45,051 nucleotides of DNA from Paenisporosarcina sp. TG20 (lineage in GTDB: Bacteria > Bacillota > Bacilli > Bacillales_A > Planococcaceae). The notes beneath the pieces were generated by a model that made no database searches, was not told the origin of the DNA, and saw only the letters and a list, made by a program, of their open reading frames with translations. The position numbers were made by a program, and so were the translations under genes. The stretch lies in the NCBI RefSeq assembly GCF_000286315.1, contig NZ_ALJG01000356.1, positions 1 to 45,051 of the forward strand. Direction: 5' to 3'. Of the stretch, positions 44,335 through 45,051 are shown one piece after another (within the stretch, counting starts at the first letter, position 1; each line of letters starts with the position of its first letter).

Positions 44335-45051
44335 CTACGGAACTTTTTTGCTTCTGATTTTACGAAGCCAATATTGGGAATTCCTCCAGAGATTTGCGAC
44401 CAAAATGCGCGAAATTCGTAAGATTGAATTTTTACTTTTCGATTCCATCTGAATCAACACGTTCAAGCAATAGGCAATCAACGCCAAGTAAATTTGGTTT
44501 TTCACGGCGTTTTCACTTTGACCGTAGAAATGCTTAATTTTCACGTGTTGCTTGATCCATTTGAAAAACAATTCAATTGCCCAACGGGAGCGATAGATTT
44601 CACTAATTTCCTCCGCTGTAAGGTCGAATCGATTTGTGATTAGACGCAGTTCGCCTCCCTTGCCGTCTGGTATGACGATAATCCGAAAGACATTTTCCGT
44701 ACAGTTAGTGCTGGATCCAATAAAAGCCATGGTATCCGACAGGACATCGCTTCCTTCTGGAAGAGAAAACGAATAGACGGGATGAAGGACCGAATTCTTC
44801 TTCAGCCGGCAAACGAAAAAGATTCCATCGTCTGTAAAGAGGTCGAATCGTTTGTAATCCACATATCCGCGATCGAAAACGTACATGGCTTCTTTGTCAT
44901 CAACCAGCACTTCCAGTTGATTGCGGTCGTGTGCTTTCGCATTCGTGATGACTTCTTTATCCGGATAATGCGTGCCATTTTCATCGAAGACCAAACGCAG
45001 ATGCAACTTTACGCCCGCTTTGGTTTCTCGGAATTCCGCCCATTTAAAATG
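44335..45051 (-). CDS. IS4-family transposase, C-terminal part (runs off the right edge)
   Basis: The frame is open to the end of the window, so the gene starts outside; the in-window part has 238 codons. It belongs to the IS4 DDE group: VFDRGYVDYKRF with the second catalytic Asp and the YREK signature in YRSRWAIELFFKWIKQ (Y-R-E-K in the right spacing), then HVKIKHFYGQSENAVKNQI. It ends in a basic RKIRSKKVP. All visible motifs are intact, so this copy may be active. GC content is higher than in the flanking DNA. Confidence 0.88.
   Translation of the reverse strand, partial: HFKWAEFRETKAGVKLHLRLVFDENGTHYPDKEVITNAKAHDRNQLEVLVDDKEAMYVFDRGYVDYKRFDLFTDDGIFFVCRLKKNSVLHPVYSFSLPEGSDVLSDTMAFIGSSTNCTENVFRIIVIPDGKGGELRLITNRFDLTAEEISEIYRSRWAIELFFKWIKQHVKIKHFYGQSENAVKNQIYLALIAYCLNVLIQMESKSKNSILRISRILVANLWRNSQYWLRKIRSKKVP

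Overview
The window looks like chromosome of a low-GC, spore-forming member of the Bacillales, probably Planococcaceae/Caryophanaceae (Sporosarcina- or Psychrobacillus-like). This is an inference from the following: a yeaC-yeaD-yebA-guaA-pbuG gene order known from Bacillus subtilis, strong AGGAGG ribosome sites with many GTG/TTG starts, purine riboswitches, a YheC/YheD pair, a YsnE homologue, and GC-rich REP-like elements typical of this group. No rRNA or protein match could be run, so the genus is a guess.

Layout. (1) 1-400: tandem sigma-A promoters and the leader of what is almost certainly an rRNA operon running off the left edge on the minus strand. (2) 480-8893, all minus: guanine/hypoxanthine permease pbuG behind a PurR box pair and a guanine-class riboswitch; guaA behind its own guanine-class riboswitch; then the MoxR ATPase / DUF58 / transglutaminase trio. 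A decayed fragment of the guaA 3' end lies between guaA and pbuG. (3) 9003-11647: the NAD salvage pair pncB-nadE and a small polar protein. (4) 12100-22044: mixed housekeeping and accessory genes, namely tandem membrane paralogues, exoA, an MBL-fold hydrolase, a methylmalonyl-CoA epimerase-like protein, a drug-type MFS exporter, divergent DehI-type and haloalkane dehalogenase genes, and a GGCT-like protein. (5) 22045-24620: three REP-like GC-rich elements around a DUF389 membrane protein, plus a solo insertion-sequence end. (6) 24744-31495, minus: Lrp-type regulator, DUF1028 protein and a complete Opp/Dpp-type peptide ABC transporter. (7) 31600-45051: a decayed accessory zone with a truncated sensor kinase, a broken IS1182-like element, a DUF1456 protein, a SatA-like acetyltransferase, a membrane gene split by a stop codon, ysnE, an out-of-frame SRPBCC-YndJ deletion scar, two YheC/YheD-type ATP-grasp genes in an AT-rich island, an IS3-like relic, a lipoprotein with a duplicated domain, and an IS4-type transposase running off the right edge.

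How genes work together. guaA makes GMP from XMP and pbuG imports guanine/hypoxanthine; both carry guanine-class aptamers, and pbuG also has a PurR operator, so purine supply is controlled at two levels. pncB and nadE convert nicotinate to NAD in two of the three salvage steps. The Lrp-DUF1028-ABC block looks like one peptide (or modified-peptide) uptake unit. The two dehalogenases could act in sequence on haloalkane-derived carbon, but their substrates cannot be read from sequence.

The best candidates for something new are the dehalogenase pair, the Lrp/DUF1028/peptide transporter unit with a perfect inverted repeat before DUF1028, and the ATP-grasp pair in which one member has lost the usual E-x-N metal motif. 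None is proven to be a new system. The cluster of frameshifts and stops in the last 13 kb points to active gene decay, though sequencing error has not been excluded.
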